Of a DNA stretch of 64,000 bases, positions 9,003 through 16,395 are shown one piece after another. The stretch is taken from positions 1 to 64,000 of the forward strand of contig NZ_CP133111.1 of the NCBI RefSeq assembly GCF_033001325.1, given 5' to 3'. Source of the DNA: Rhodopseudomonas sp. BAL398 (GTDB lineage: Bacteria > Pseudomonadota > Alphaproteobacteria > Rhizobiales > Xanthobacteraceae). The notes beneath the pieces were generated by a model. That model did no database searches and was not told the DNA's origin. It was given only the letters and a program-made list of their open reading frames with translations. The position numbers and the translations under genes were made by a program. The first letter of the stretch is position 1. Every line of letters starts with the position of its first letter.

Positions 9003-10742
9003 TCAGCGGAGATAAGCCTCGCTCGCATATCGGCGCATCATGCGCTGGCTATTGAAGCGGGGACCGATCTTGCTGATTGAGTCCTTCATCATGCGGAGCC
9101 AGCGAGCCCGGTCGGTATAATAGAGCGGCAGAACCGTTCGTTCGAGCTTGTCATAGAGGTTTTGGGCATCGCCTTCGTGACGCTGATCGTCGTGGCCGAT
9201 TGCCCAGCCCGTTACTCCTTCGACCCAGGCCTCGATCCACCAGCCGTCGAGGATACTCAGGTTCAGGACGCCGTTCAGCGCCGCCTTCATCCCGCTCGTG
9301 CCCGAAGCCTCGTAAGGCGGCAGGGGCGTGTTCAGCCAGACGTCCGCACCGGCTACAAGTTTCTTCGCAAGTGCCATGTCGTAGTTGGGTAGAAAGGCGA
9401 TCGGGATGTCGGCGGCCAAGGCGCGTATGTGGGCGTGGATTTCCGCGATCAGTGTCTTGCCGCCATCGTCGTGTGGGTGGGCCTTGCCAGCCATCACCAG
9501 TTGGAACGGCTGTTCGCGGCTGATCGCCCGCAACCGCTCGATATCGGTGAACAGAAGGTCGGGGCGCTTGTAACCGGTCATGCGGCGGGCGAAGGCGAGG
9601 AGCGGAATATCAGGCCGCATCGCCGTGCCAGTCAACAGCTGCACCTCTGCAAGTAGTTCATCTTTAGCTGCCTGATGCGCTGACCAGACAGCGTTGTCTG
9701 AAAGCTGGTCCGCCCCAGAAAGCACCTCCGGATCGTGCCCCCAGTCAGGGGCGAACCCCTGAAACAGCTGGGCAAAGGTCGGATGTACCCAAGTGGGGGC
9801 ATGGACGCCATTGGTTACCGCCCGGATGCCGTAGCCGGGGAACATACGTCGGGTGGTCTCGGCATGGCGTATTGCAACTCCGTTGACATAGCCGCTCAGA
9901 TTGAGTGCGAGCCGCGTCATGTTCAGGCGATCCGGTCCGGCCAGTAGCTTCATCTGGTCCAACGGCAGAAAGTCGCTGAGCAGACGCCCCGCTTTCTCGT
10001 AGTCGAAGCGATCGTGGCCCGCTTCGACAGGTGTATGGGTAGTGAAAATACAGCGCTCGCGCACTCTGTCCGCATCGTAGCTCAGCGCACCATCGCGCGG
10101 CCGATCGCTCGGATGCGGATGCTCGCGCAGCAGCGCAGCCGCGAGTAGCGCGGCGTGGCCTTCGTTAAGGTGATAGGTTTCAACGTCGAAGCCGAGTGCG
10201 TGTAAGACACGCATGCCGCCAACCCCAAGCACGATCTCCTGCTTTAGACGATAAGCTTCATCACCGCCGTAGAGGCGGTCGGTGATCTCGCGGTCGGCGG
10301 GATCATTGTGATCGAGCCGAGTGTCGAGCAGGAGGACAGGGATCGCATGTCCGATCGGACAGGTTAGCACGTGCAGCCACGGCCGTACCCAAACAGCGCG
10401 CCCTTCCATCCTGACGGCCACCATGGCATCCAGTGGTGTCGCCCAATCTTCTAAATTCCATGGATCGGCATGATCGATCTGCCGCCCGTTGCTATCGATC
10501 TCCTGGCGAAGATAGCCCTCTCGGCTCGCCAAGGTCAGGAACACCATTGGCAGTTCCAGGTCGGCGCTAGACCGGACGGTATCGCCGGCGAGCACGCCGA
10601 GCCCTCCAGAATAGGTATGCATCTCCGGACGGAGGGCGATCTCCATTGAGAAATAGGCGATTCGTCTGTGCGGGAGGAAAGGATCTAATGGTGACAACTG
10701 CTTGGTTCCCTCAGCCGGATGGACGGTTTCATTCCCATCCAA
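9003..10742 (-). CDS. glgP: Alpha-glucan phosphorylase (short GlgP type)
   Basis: This pyridoxal-phosphate enzyme releases glucose-1-phosphate from alpha-1,4 glucans. It is 579 residues, like the short bacterial and archaeal 'alpha-glucan family phosphorylases', and shorter than the roughly 800-residue E. coli GlgP. IAYFSMEIAL and HTYSGGLGVLAGD mark the N-terminus. VTNGVHAPTW is in the middle, and EASGTSGMKAALNG carries the PLP-binding Lys. It overlaps the upstream CBS gene by 14 bases and is last in the GAPDH-CBS-glgP run, which links glycogen breakdown to glycolysis. The start ATG has no strong ribosome site, so coupling to the upstream gene is likely. Confidence 0.92.
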   Translation of the reverse strand: MDGNETVHPAEGTKQLSPLDPFLPHRRIAYFSMEIALRPEMHTYSGGLGVLAGDTVRSSADLELPMVFLTLASREGYLRQEIDSNGRQIDHADPWNLEDWATPLDAMVAVRMEGRAVWVRPWLHVLTCPIGHAIPVLLLDTRLDHNDPADREITDRLYGGDEAYRLKQEIVLGVGGMRVLHALGFDVETYHLNEGHAALLAAALLREHPHPSDRPRDGALSYDADRVRERCIFTTHTPVEAGHDRFDYEKAGRLLSDFLPLDQMKLLAGPDRLNMTRLALNLSGYVNGVAIRHAETTRRMFPGYGIRAVTNGVHAPTWVHPTFAQLFQGFAPDWGHDPEVLSGADQLSDNAVWSAHQAAKDELLAEVQLLTGTAMRPDIPLLAFARRMTGYKRPDLLFTDIERLRAISREQPFQLVMAGKAHPHDDGGKTLIAEIHAHIRALAADIPIAFLPNYDMALAKKLVAGADVWLNTPLPPYEASGTSGMKAALNGVLNLSILDGWWIEAWVEGVTGWAIGHDDQRHEGDAQNLYDKLERTVLPLYYTDRARWLRMMKDSISKIGPRFNSQRMMRRYASEAYLR

Positions 10743-11421
10743 AGGCTGGAATAGCGCTGACGTTCAGTTGCACGCCCTTGACGCCGGGTACATTCTCGGC
10801 AGCGACACGAAGCGCTTCTCCCTGTTCAGGTGAATCGACAATGCCCCAGATCTGCACGTTGCCTTCGGCGACCGTGACGTTTACGCCGTAGGCTGGCGCC
10901 CAGTCGCTCGCCCTTATCTCCTCAAGAATTCGCTGTCGGATCACATCATCTTCGACGGATGCGATAGGCGCGGGAGCATCGCATCGCGCCGCCAAACCAC
11001 GCAGGAGATCGGCGCGGCTGACGATGCCAACGACTTTCCCGTCGCGGAGAACCGGTACACGCTTTATCCTTTTTGTCTCCAAAAGATGCGCGGCCTCGCC
11101 GGCGGGCGTATCCTCTGTGATCGTGACAACGTCGCGGGTCATAACGTCGGCGGCGGAGCGACCGTGCGACTTCACGTAATCCGCCGCGTTCTCGCCTGAG
11201 CCCGAGAAAAGTCGTAGCCACCACGAGCCGTGTCGATGGCTGCCGCCCTCGGCGCGGCGGAGGAAATCACCTTCGCTCACCATGCCAGCCAGCCGACCAT
11301 TTGACTCGATTACCGGCACGGCGCTGATGTTCCGTTCCAGAAGAAGCCGGGCGACCTCGGACACGGTTGTCTCCGGTTTCGCCGAGACGACGGACGTAGT
11401 CATGATGTCCCTTGCCCTCAT
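10729..11421 (-). CDS. CBS-pair protein with C-terminal BON domain
   Basis: This protein has 230 residues. CBS domain 1 (MRARDIMTTSVVSAKPETTV...) covers about 1-60 and CBS domain 2 (DVMTRDVVTITEDTPAGEAA) about 85-145. A BON-like domain (about 155-225: IRQRILEEIRASDW, VNVTVAEGNVQIWGIVDS) follows. CBS pairs sense adenine nucleotides, and BON domains bind membranes or other proteins. The architecture is common in stress and low-oxygen clusters of alphaproteobacteria. The start ATG overlaps the GAPDH stop by one base, which indicates coupling. A longer upstream frame lies inside the GAPDH gene and was rejected. The exact role is unknown. Confidence 0.88.
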   Translation of the reverse strand: MRARDIMTTSVVSAKPETTVSEVARLLLERNISAVPVIESNGRLAGMVSEGDFLRRAEGGSHRHGSWWLRLFSGSGENAADYVKSHGRSAADVMTRDVVTITEDTPAGEAAHLLETKRIKRVPVLRDGKVVGIVSRADLLRGLAARCDAPAPIASVEDDVIRQRILEEIRASDWAPAYGVNVTVAEGNVQIWGIVDSPEQGEALRVAAENVPGVKGVQLNVSAIPAFGWE

Positions 11422-12476
11422 CACCGTCCTCCCAGCGCATCGAAGATCGCGCCGATTCCCAGCGCGGCATTGGTCTTGGCAATGGATTCGTGCGGGTCGC
11501 GCACCTGACCAATCAGTGCCCGGATCGCGTCCACCGTTTCCGGAATAACAATCGCCTGGTTGTCCACCATGTAGGCGTAGAAGAGTTCGTCGCCCTCGAC
11601 TTTCAACATGTCGGACCACAGTGCCACTTCGTAGAGGTTGTCGTGCGCCCGGCCGAGATCGGCCATCAGTTCCTTGACCGAATTAATTGCCGTCAATCCG
11701 TCCGCCATCTGGATGAGCGCGATGCGGGGGGATGTGCGGAAGGCCTCGAGCACTTCGTCCTTCTCCGCCGGCCGTGTTAGCTGCACCGCCCAGTAGTGCA
11801 GGTGTGCCAGAGTCTCCGGAACCTTCACCGCCATTGTTACAACGTCGAGTTCGGGATCGACGCTCCGGGCGTCGGGGCCCTGATGGCTTGGGATCTCAGG
11901 CTCGGGTGCCAGAGTGTTCATGATGCCGCCGAGATGGCTTTCCCACGGGTCGGTCGCACGACGCATCAGCGTGCCGCGGGCGCGGCGGAGCAGGCCGGCG
12001 TGCTTCAGCGCGGCGAGCGTCCGTACCATCGAGGTCGTGTTGCAGGAGACGACGCGGGTGCTGTCGCGACCCAGAGCGCTCGCGTAGCTGGCCTCCGCCA
12101 CAAAGGAGTGGCCGGTTACTTCGTGCTTCTCACCGCCCTGCACGATGAATTTGATACCCTTCTGGCGGTAGAGCTCCACGTTTTTCGCCGCGACATGCTT
12201 CGGCGTGCAGTCGACGACCACGTCCGCAGTCTCGAGGAGGTCGTCGAGTGCGCCTGCCACATCGAGCCCGGCATTTTGCATCGTACGCACGTGCTCGTCT
12301 GTAGCGCCGAAGAGTCGGTAACCCTTTTGCGTCACCATCCGCGCCCGCCAGTCAGCACTGACGTCCGACACGCCCGCAAGGTCCATGTCATTCTGCTGAG
12401 TCACCGCATCGGCGACGCGCTTGCCGATGACGCCGTAGCCGTTGACGGCAATGCGGCTCCTACTACTCGTACTCAT
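11421..12476 (-). CDS. Type II (archaeal-type) glyceraldehyde-3-phosphate dehydrogenase
   Basis: This 351-residue protein starts STSSRSRIAVNGYGVIGKRVADAV, a Rossmann motif. It has VVDCTPKHVAAKN and the active-site Cys in VVSCNTTSMVRTL, the SCNTT pattern of archaeal-type GAPDH rather than the SCTTN of ordinary bacterial GapA. The enzyme oxidises glyceraldehyde-3-phosphate with NAD(P). The ATG follows AGGAGAAAGAC; earlier in-frame ATGs lack a ribosome site. It heads the run GAPDH-CBS-glgP. An archaeal-type isozyme beside glycogen enzymes suggests an auxiliary glycolytic branch rather than the housekeeping enzyme. Confidence 0.88.
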   Translation of the reverse strand: MSTSSRSRIAVNGYGVIGKRVADAVTQQNDMDLAGVSDVSADWRARMVTQKGYRLFGATDEHVRTMQNAGLDVAGALDDLLETADVVVDCTPKHVAAKNVELYRQKGIKFIVQGGEKHEVTGHSFVAEASYASALGRDSTRVVSCNTTSMVRTLAALKHAGLLRRARGTLMRRATDPWESHLGGIMNTLAPEPEIPSHQGPDARSVDPELDVVTMAVKVPETLAHLHYWAVQLTRPAEKDEVLEAFRTSPRIALIQMADGLTAINSVKELMADLGRAHDNLYEVALWSDMLKVEGDELFYAYMVDNQAIVIPETVDAIRALIGQVRDPHESIAKTNAALGIGAIFDALGGR

Positions 12477-12677
12477 GTCTTTCTCCTCTGGTGTGAGTGG
12501 AATGGATTGTGGTCCTGGGCTGGTTGGGTGATTTCGCTGCATCAGCAGAGGCATCCCGAGCGGGTGATGGCCCACCTGTGCTGAATGACACCCTCTCCAG
12601 CGGTAAGGCCGGTGGTCCCGGTACCCATTCGAAGAAGCTGGCCGCCGATCATAGGGCGAACGTTGCGCGGACCGGTC

Positions 12678-13967
12678 TCATACGGCGACGTCCTCTGCTA
12701 CGGTGTATTGCCCGCCCTTGGCGGCGACGTAGTCGCGCGTCAGCGGGACCGCATCGCGCCGGTGCGAGAGCTGGAGCTGAAACACCATCATCGGGCCGTT
12801 GCGGAACGCCGCTTCGCATGAGGCAAGATAGAACTCCCACATGCGACAGAAGCGCTCGTCATAGATTGCTTTGGCTTGGTCGCGATTAACCTGGAAGCGC
12901 TCGAACCAGTGCCGGAGTGTTTCGGCATAGTGCAGTCGCAGAATCTCGATGTCGGTTACCCAAAGCCCCGACCGCTCGACCGCTGCCAATACTTCCGAGA
13001 GTGACGGACAATAACCGCCCGGAAATATGTACTTCCGCAGCCAAGGATCAGTTGAACCGGGCGGTCCAGTCCGTCCGATTGCATGCACTAGGGCGACGCC
13101 GTCGGATTTCAGCCGCTTGCTCAGCGTGTCGAAGTAGGTGCGGTAGTGCGCCACCCCGACATGCTCAAACATGCCGACGGAGACGATCCGATCATAAGTT
13201 CCCTGCTCATCCCGATAGTCCCGCATGGCAAAACGTACATGAGAGGTGAGGCCGTCGGCGGCAGCGCGCTTATTTGCGACGGCGAGTTGCTCCTGCGAGA
13301 GCGTCAAGCCTGTGACGTCCACACTTGCCGTCTGAGCCATCTCCAGAGCGAGGCCGCCCCATCCGGAGCCAACGTCGAGCACACGCATGCCTGGCTCGAG
13401 CAACAGTTTGGCCATGATATGGCGCTTCTTCTTCTCCTGCGCCTCTTCGAGCGTCTCGGCACCGTTGTGGAAATAGGCACAGGAATACTGCCGATCTTGA
13501 TCGAGAAACAGATCGTAGAGTGCGCCCGAAAGATCGTAGTGGTGTGCGACATTGACGCGTGCGCGCCCGAGCCGGTTGTCTTGGTGGAGCCTGCGAAGCA
13601 ATCGGTCGAGACCGCTCCGCAGTGCACCGATTGCATGTTGGTCAACAGCTTCGAAATTACTGGTGCAAAGGTGTAGTAGGTCTCGTAGCGTCCCTTCTTC
13701 GATCGTGATCCTGCCGTCCGTGTAGGCCTCGCCCAAGGCGAGTGACGGTCGAAGGAGAATACGCAGCGGCAGGAACGGATCGTGAAGTCTGACTGTGACG
13801 CAAGGGTGGCTGTTGCCTGGGCCGAAATTTTGAATCTGTCCCGCTGTGTCGATAATCGTCAAGCGGCCGGTCTGGATCAGTTTGCCGAGAAATCGAGAAA
13901 GAGAGGGCAAGGGAGATCGGGCGATTAGACTTGGATAAGCGGTGGGATCATGAGGCTGAGTGGTCAT
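12678..13967 (-). CDS. Cyclopropane-fatty-acyl-phospholipid synthase-like methyltransferase
   Basis: This 429-residue protein is predicted to transfer a methylene group from SAM to unsaturated phospholipid acyl chains. The N-terminal lipid-binding domain (about 20-130) precedes the methyltransferase core: NVAHHYDLSG, YSCAYF, SAM motif VLDVGSGWGGLAL, FEHVG and KYIFPGG. These are the usual CFA synthase markers. It lies 200 bp downstream of the GAPDH start on the same strand and 40 bp after the YHS gene. Cyclopropane lipids are typical of stationary phase and acid stress. The substrate range of this CfaS-like branch is not certain. Confidence 0.9.
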   Translation of the reverse strand: MTTQPHDPTAYPSLIARSPLPSLSRFLGKLIQTGRLTIIDTAGQIQNFGPGNSHPCVTVRLHDPFLPLRILLRPSLALGEAYTDGRITIEEGTLRDLLHLCTSNFEAVDQHAIGALRSGLDRLLRRLHQDNRLGRARVNVAHHYDLSGALYDLFLDQDRQYSCAYFHNGAETLEEAQEKKKRHIMAKLLLEPGMRVLDVGSGWGGLALEMAQTASVDVTGLTLSQEQLAVANKRAAADGLTSHVRFAMRDYRDEQGTYDRIVSVGMFEHVGVAHYRTYFDTLSKRLKSDGVALVHAIGRTGPPGSTDPWLRKYIFPGGYCPSLSEVLAAVERSGLWVTDIEILRLHYAETLRHWFERFQVNRDQAKAIYDERFCRMWEFYLASCEAAFRNGPMMVFQLQLSHRRDAVPLTRDYVAAKGGQYTVAEDVAV

Positions 13968-14006
13968 CTTTTCGCTTCTGCAGACATGGATGTGTCGTCC
14001 GCGCGA

Positions 14007-14210
14007 TCACTGCGCAGTTCGAGGTGACTTTCTGATTTGGCCATGGGGAGTGGCGCGACCTTGACGCGATTCGGCATAGCGGTCTGGCGTATGAAGAAAC
14101 GCCGCGCGGCAGGCGGTGGAGCAAAAAAAATATGCCCAACCCCGATAGTCGACCGCCTCAGCCTCTCCGAGATCAACTGTCTTTCCGCAGACGGGATCGG
14201 CTACCTTCAT
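14007..14210 (-). CDS. Small YHS-domain protein
   Basis: The ATG at 14210 gives 67 residues: KVADPVCGKTVDL, YRGWAYFFCSTACRAAF and a short basic tail. The DPVCGM/K...FCS..C pattern is the YHS domain, often found at the start of copper ATPases and in small metal-associated proteins. The two Cys and Tyr/Phe positions are intact. A longer frame to 14396 lacks similarity upstream and was not used; AAGAGG precedes the chosen start. It probably shares a transcript with the CFA synthase-like gene. Metal binding is inferred from the domain only. Confidence 0.75.
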   Translation of the reverse strand: MKVADPVCGKTVDLGEAEAVDYRGWAYFFCSTACRAAFLHTPDRYAESRQGRATPHGQIRKSPRTAQ

Positions 14211-14639
14211 TTCAGGACCTCTTCTTCGAAGAACCAAATCGTTGCATGAGACGCGCTCGCTGCGTGTGAAGTGCTCGACCGAAGGCGAAGCGAAGAATGA
14301 ACTGCCAGCAACACGTCTTCGTGCATCCACCAATTGCGATAAGGCGCCGTTGCCGGGAAAAGACGCTGTAGTACCGAATACCTTACAGCGGCACATCGCA
14401 TGGACGCGGATGCCGATCCTTTTGGTGCCTAGAAGTTGTCAGCGAGACCCCACGGCACCCTCCACGCCCAAGGCCCCGGTGACTTCTACCGTGGTGGATG
14501 GGCAGGCTTCGGTTCCGGGTCTACCTACGTCATGCGCGGCGGGCGAAAGTGAAATTTTTCGATTCCCCCCGAATCCTCAGCCTTGTAGCGCCGGCCGGTG
14601 CATATCCGGCGTGTGGCCCGGCACTTGGGCTCTTCGTCT
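14211..14639. other. Intergenic stretch without a gene
   Basis: These 429 bases separate the DUF2238-like gene from the YHS gene, both on the minus strand. Frames on both strands here have low-complexity content and no recognisable motifs. The stretch probably holds the end of the upstream metal operon and the promoter of the YHS/CFA genes. The GATTC-CCCCC-GAATC hairpin near 14560-14575 is not followed by a T run. Confidence 0.45.
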
Positions 14640-15374
14640 TCATGCGGAGCCGACCCGTGCGGCAAAGCATTTCCAGCGCGACAAGCTGCGCCTCGATCCT
14701 CGCATGTAGAGGGCGCCCAAGAGGCCGCCGAAAAGGCCGCCCATCCCGTCCACGATAAGGTCCCACATCGTGTCTTCGAGGGGAGCCAAAACCGGCGATC
14801 CCTGCATGCCGGAGTTCAGGACCGCGTCGATCCCGAATTCGACGATCTCCCAAAGCGCGCCCGCGCCGAGGGTCAACAGGAAGATCCCGGTCAGGTTCAG
14901 GACGAAGCCGGTTCTTATGCGGCAAGTCATTTTCAGCGCATAGATTGCTAAGAACGAAATGATCGCCAGCAGTCCGGAGTTTCCGAAGTGGATAGCTTTG
15001 TCGTAGAACGGCAGTGTGCCGTAGAGATCCAGGAAGCGGCCAAGCGTCATGTCGGTGACCAACCACCACAGAACGAATAGCTCTATCTCTACCGGAATGG
15101 TCAGCCTGGTGGAGTGCGCGACGAGAGAAGGTGCGAGGATGAGTGCCAGTGCGCTGAAGCAGAGAAGCCCGTAAAGGACCTCGCTCTGCAGAAGGTGAAA
15201 GGTGCCAGTCGCCAGAATGAGGGCCCGCATAATCCACGCGAGCCGGATTTCCCAAAGCGGCGCCATGCCGGAGGTGTAGCGATCTGTCGCAATGACGCCG
15301 GACCCGAAATGCTGCAGCGCCGCCTCCTCCCGGCGAGGCACCGAACCCTGGACGAAACCACGTTTCCTCACCAT
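14640..15374 (-). CDS. DUF2238-like integral membrane protein
   Basis: This 244-residue protein has six or seven predicted membrane segments. Conserved-looking features are FYDKAIHFGNSGLLA, GALWEIVEFGID and DTMWDLIVDGMGGLFGGL, which match the His/Glu/Asp-bearing segments of the DUF2238 (YjdF) family. Its function is unknown. It overlaps the upstream methyltransferase-like gene by seven bases and is the last gene of the run that begins at the ECF sigma factor (19801). That position ties it to metal response rather than to the glycogen cluster. The ATG at residue 37 is an alternative start. Confidence 0.7.
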   Translation of the reverse strand: MVRKRGFVQGSVPRREEAALQHFGSGVIATDRYTSGMAPLWEIRLAWIMRALILATGTFHLLQSEVLYGLLCFSALALILAPSLVAHSTRLTIPVEIELFVLWWLVTDMTLGRFLDLYGTLPFYDKAIHFGNSGLLAIISFLAIYALKMTCRIRTGFVLNLTGIFLLTLGAGALWEIVEFGIDAVLNSGMQGSPVLAPLEDTMWDLIVDGMGGLFGGLLGALYMRGSRRSLSRWKCFAARVGSA

Positions 15375-16027
15375 GGCCTGCGCGCGACAACTCTATCAAA
15401 CCTCGGAATAAAACCGGGGACTTCGGTCATGTAACGACGATATGTGTCACCGAATTCGGTCAGCGCGGCGCGTTCCTCACCCTTGGCGAGCCGGATGTAC
15501 ATGATGACGAGAACCGGGAACATCGCGAGCGTGAGTAGCGTCGGCCATTGCAGCAGAAATCCGAACATGACGAGAATGAAGCCTAGGTATTGAGGGTGGC
15601 GCACATAGCCGTAGGCGCCCGCCGTCGCGAGTGTGGATCGTTGTTGGGCTTCATAAAGCACCTTCCAAGCGGCAGAGATCAGCACGAAGCCGCCCCCGAT
15701 GAAGGCGAAGCTCAGCAAGTGGAACGGCCCGAAATGCGGGTTCGCCTCCCATCCAAATAGCATCTCGAGCAGATGCCCAGCATCGTGCGACAGCCAGTCC
15801 ACGCCTGGATAATTGCTCTGAAGCCACCCTGAGAGCAGGTATATAGTAAGGGGGAACCCGTACATCTCCGTGAACAGCGCAACCAGAAACGCGCTGAATG
15901 CACCGAACGAGCGCCAGTCGCGGCGCGTTTTCGGCTTGAAGAAGCTGAAAGCGAAGAGAATGAATATTGCCGAGTTCAGAACCACCAGGAACCAAAGGCC
16001 GTAGGAGGGGGCGCTTTCAGTCATCAT
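15368..16027 (-). CDS. Isoprenylcysteine/phospholipid methyltransferase-like membrane protein
   Basis: This 219-residue membrane protein ends in the ICMT/PEMT-type SAM-binding region: GAYGYVRHPQYLGFILVMFG, then a GEERAALTEFGDTYRRYMTEVPGFIP tail. These features are typical of membrane methyltransferases and of the methyltransferase-like proteins common in bacterial copper operons. Four or five membrane segments can be counted. It lies 21 bp after the DUF2933 gene and overlaps the following gene. The substrate is unknown. Confidence 0.8.
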   Translation of the reverse strand: MMTESAPSYGLWFLVVLNSAIFILFAFSFFKPKTRRDWRSFGAFSAFLVALFTEMYGFPLTIYLLSGWLQSNYPGVDWLSHDAGHLLEMLFGWEANPHFGPFHLLSFAFIGGGFVLISAAWKVLYEAQQRSTLATAGAYGYVRHPQYLGFILVMFGFLLQWPTLLTLAMFPVLVIMYIRLAKGEERAALTEFGDTYRRYMTEVPGFIPRFDRVVARRPW

Positions 16028-16048
16028 AACTGTGTCCGTTCCGCGAAT

Positions 16049-16312
16049 TCAGTGTCCATGCCCGCCGGGCTTTTTGCCGCCACCCGGTTGCGCATCCTCT
16101 TCGTCGCGGACAGATTTGTGCTTTCCGTGCCCGCCATGCATGAAAAAATGCATGCCGAGGCAGAGGCCAAAAGCAAGCAGCAACGGGACTGCACCGATAA
16201 GATGCGCCCGGTGTTCGGAGACAAGATAGAAACCACCCACTCCGAGGAAGACCAGCAGAACTACATTTGCCCGAGAGGCGAAGAAGCTGCGGCTATTCTT
16301 TTCATGGTCCAT
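16049..16312 (-). CDS. DUF2933 family small membrane protein
   Basis: This 87-residue protein has two short hydrophobic segments (VVLLVFLGVGGFYLVSEH and IGAVPLLLAFGLCLGMHFFM), then a His/Gly-rich tail (HGGHGKHK, GGHGH). This matches DUF2933 proteins that sit beside copper ATPases and multicopper oxidases. The start follows AGGAGAAACGA. It lies 83 bp after the ATPase stop in the same direction. The His-rich tail suggests metal binding; the role is not known. Confidence 0.8.
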   Translation of the reverse strand: MDHEKNSRSFFASRANVVLLVFLGVGGFYLVSEHRAHLIGAVPLLLAFGLCLGMHFFMHGGHGKHKSVRDEEDAQPGGGKKPGGHGH

Positions 16313-16395
16313 TCGTTTCTCCTGCGCTGTCCGCAGCGGCGCTGCGGGGTCCGGTGATGCTTCACGGGTTATCTCTGGTCGCCCACCCCCACAGC

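Noticed and set aside
14242-14709. 155-codon plus-strand frame
   Set aside because: Low-complexity content, overlaps the DUF2238-like gene antisense, and lacks a ribosome site.
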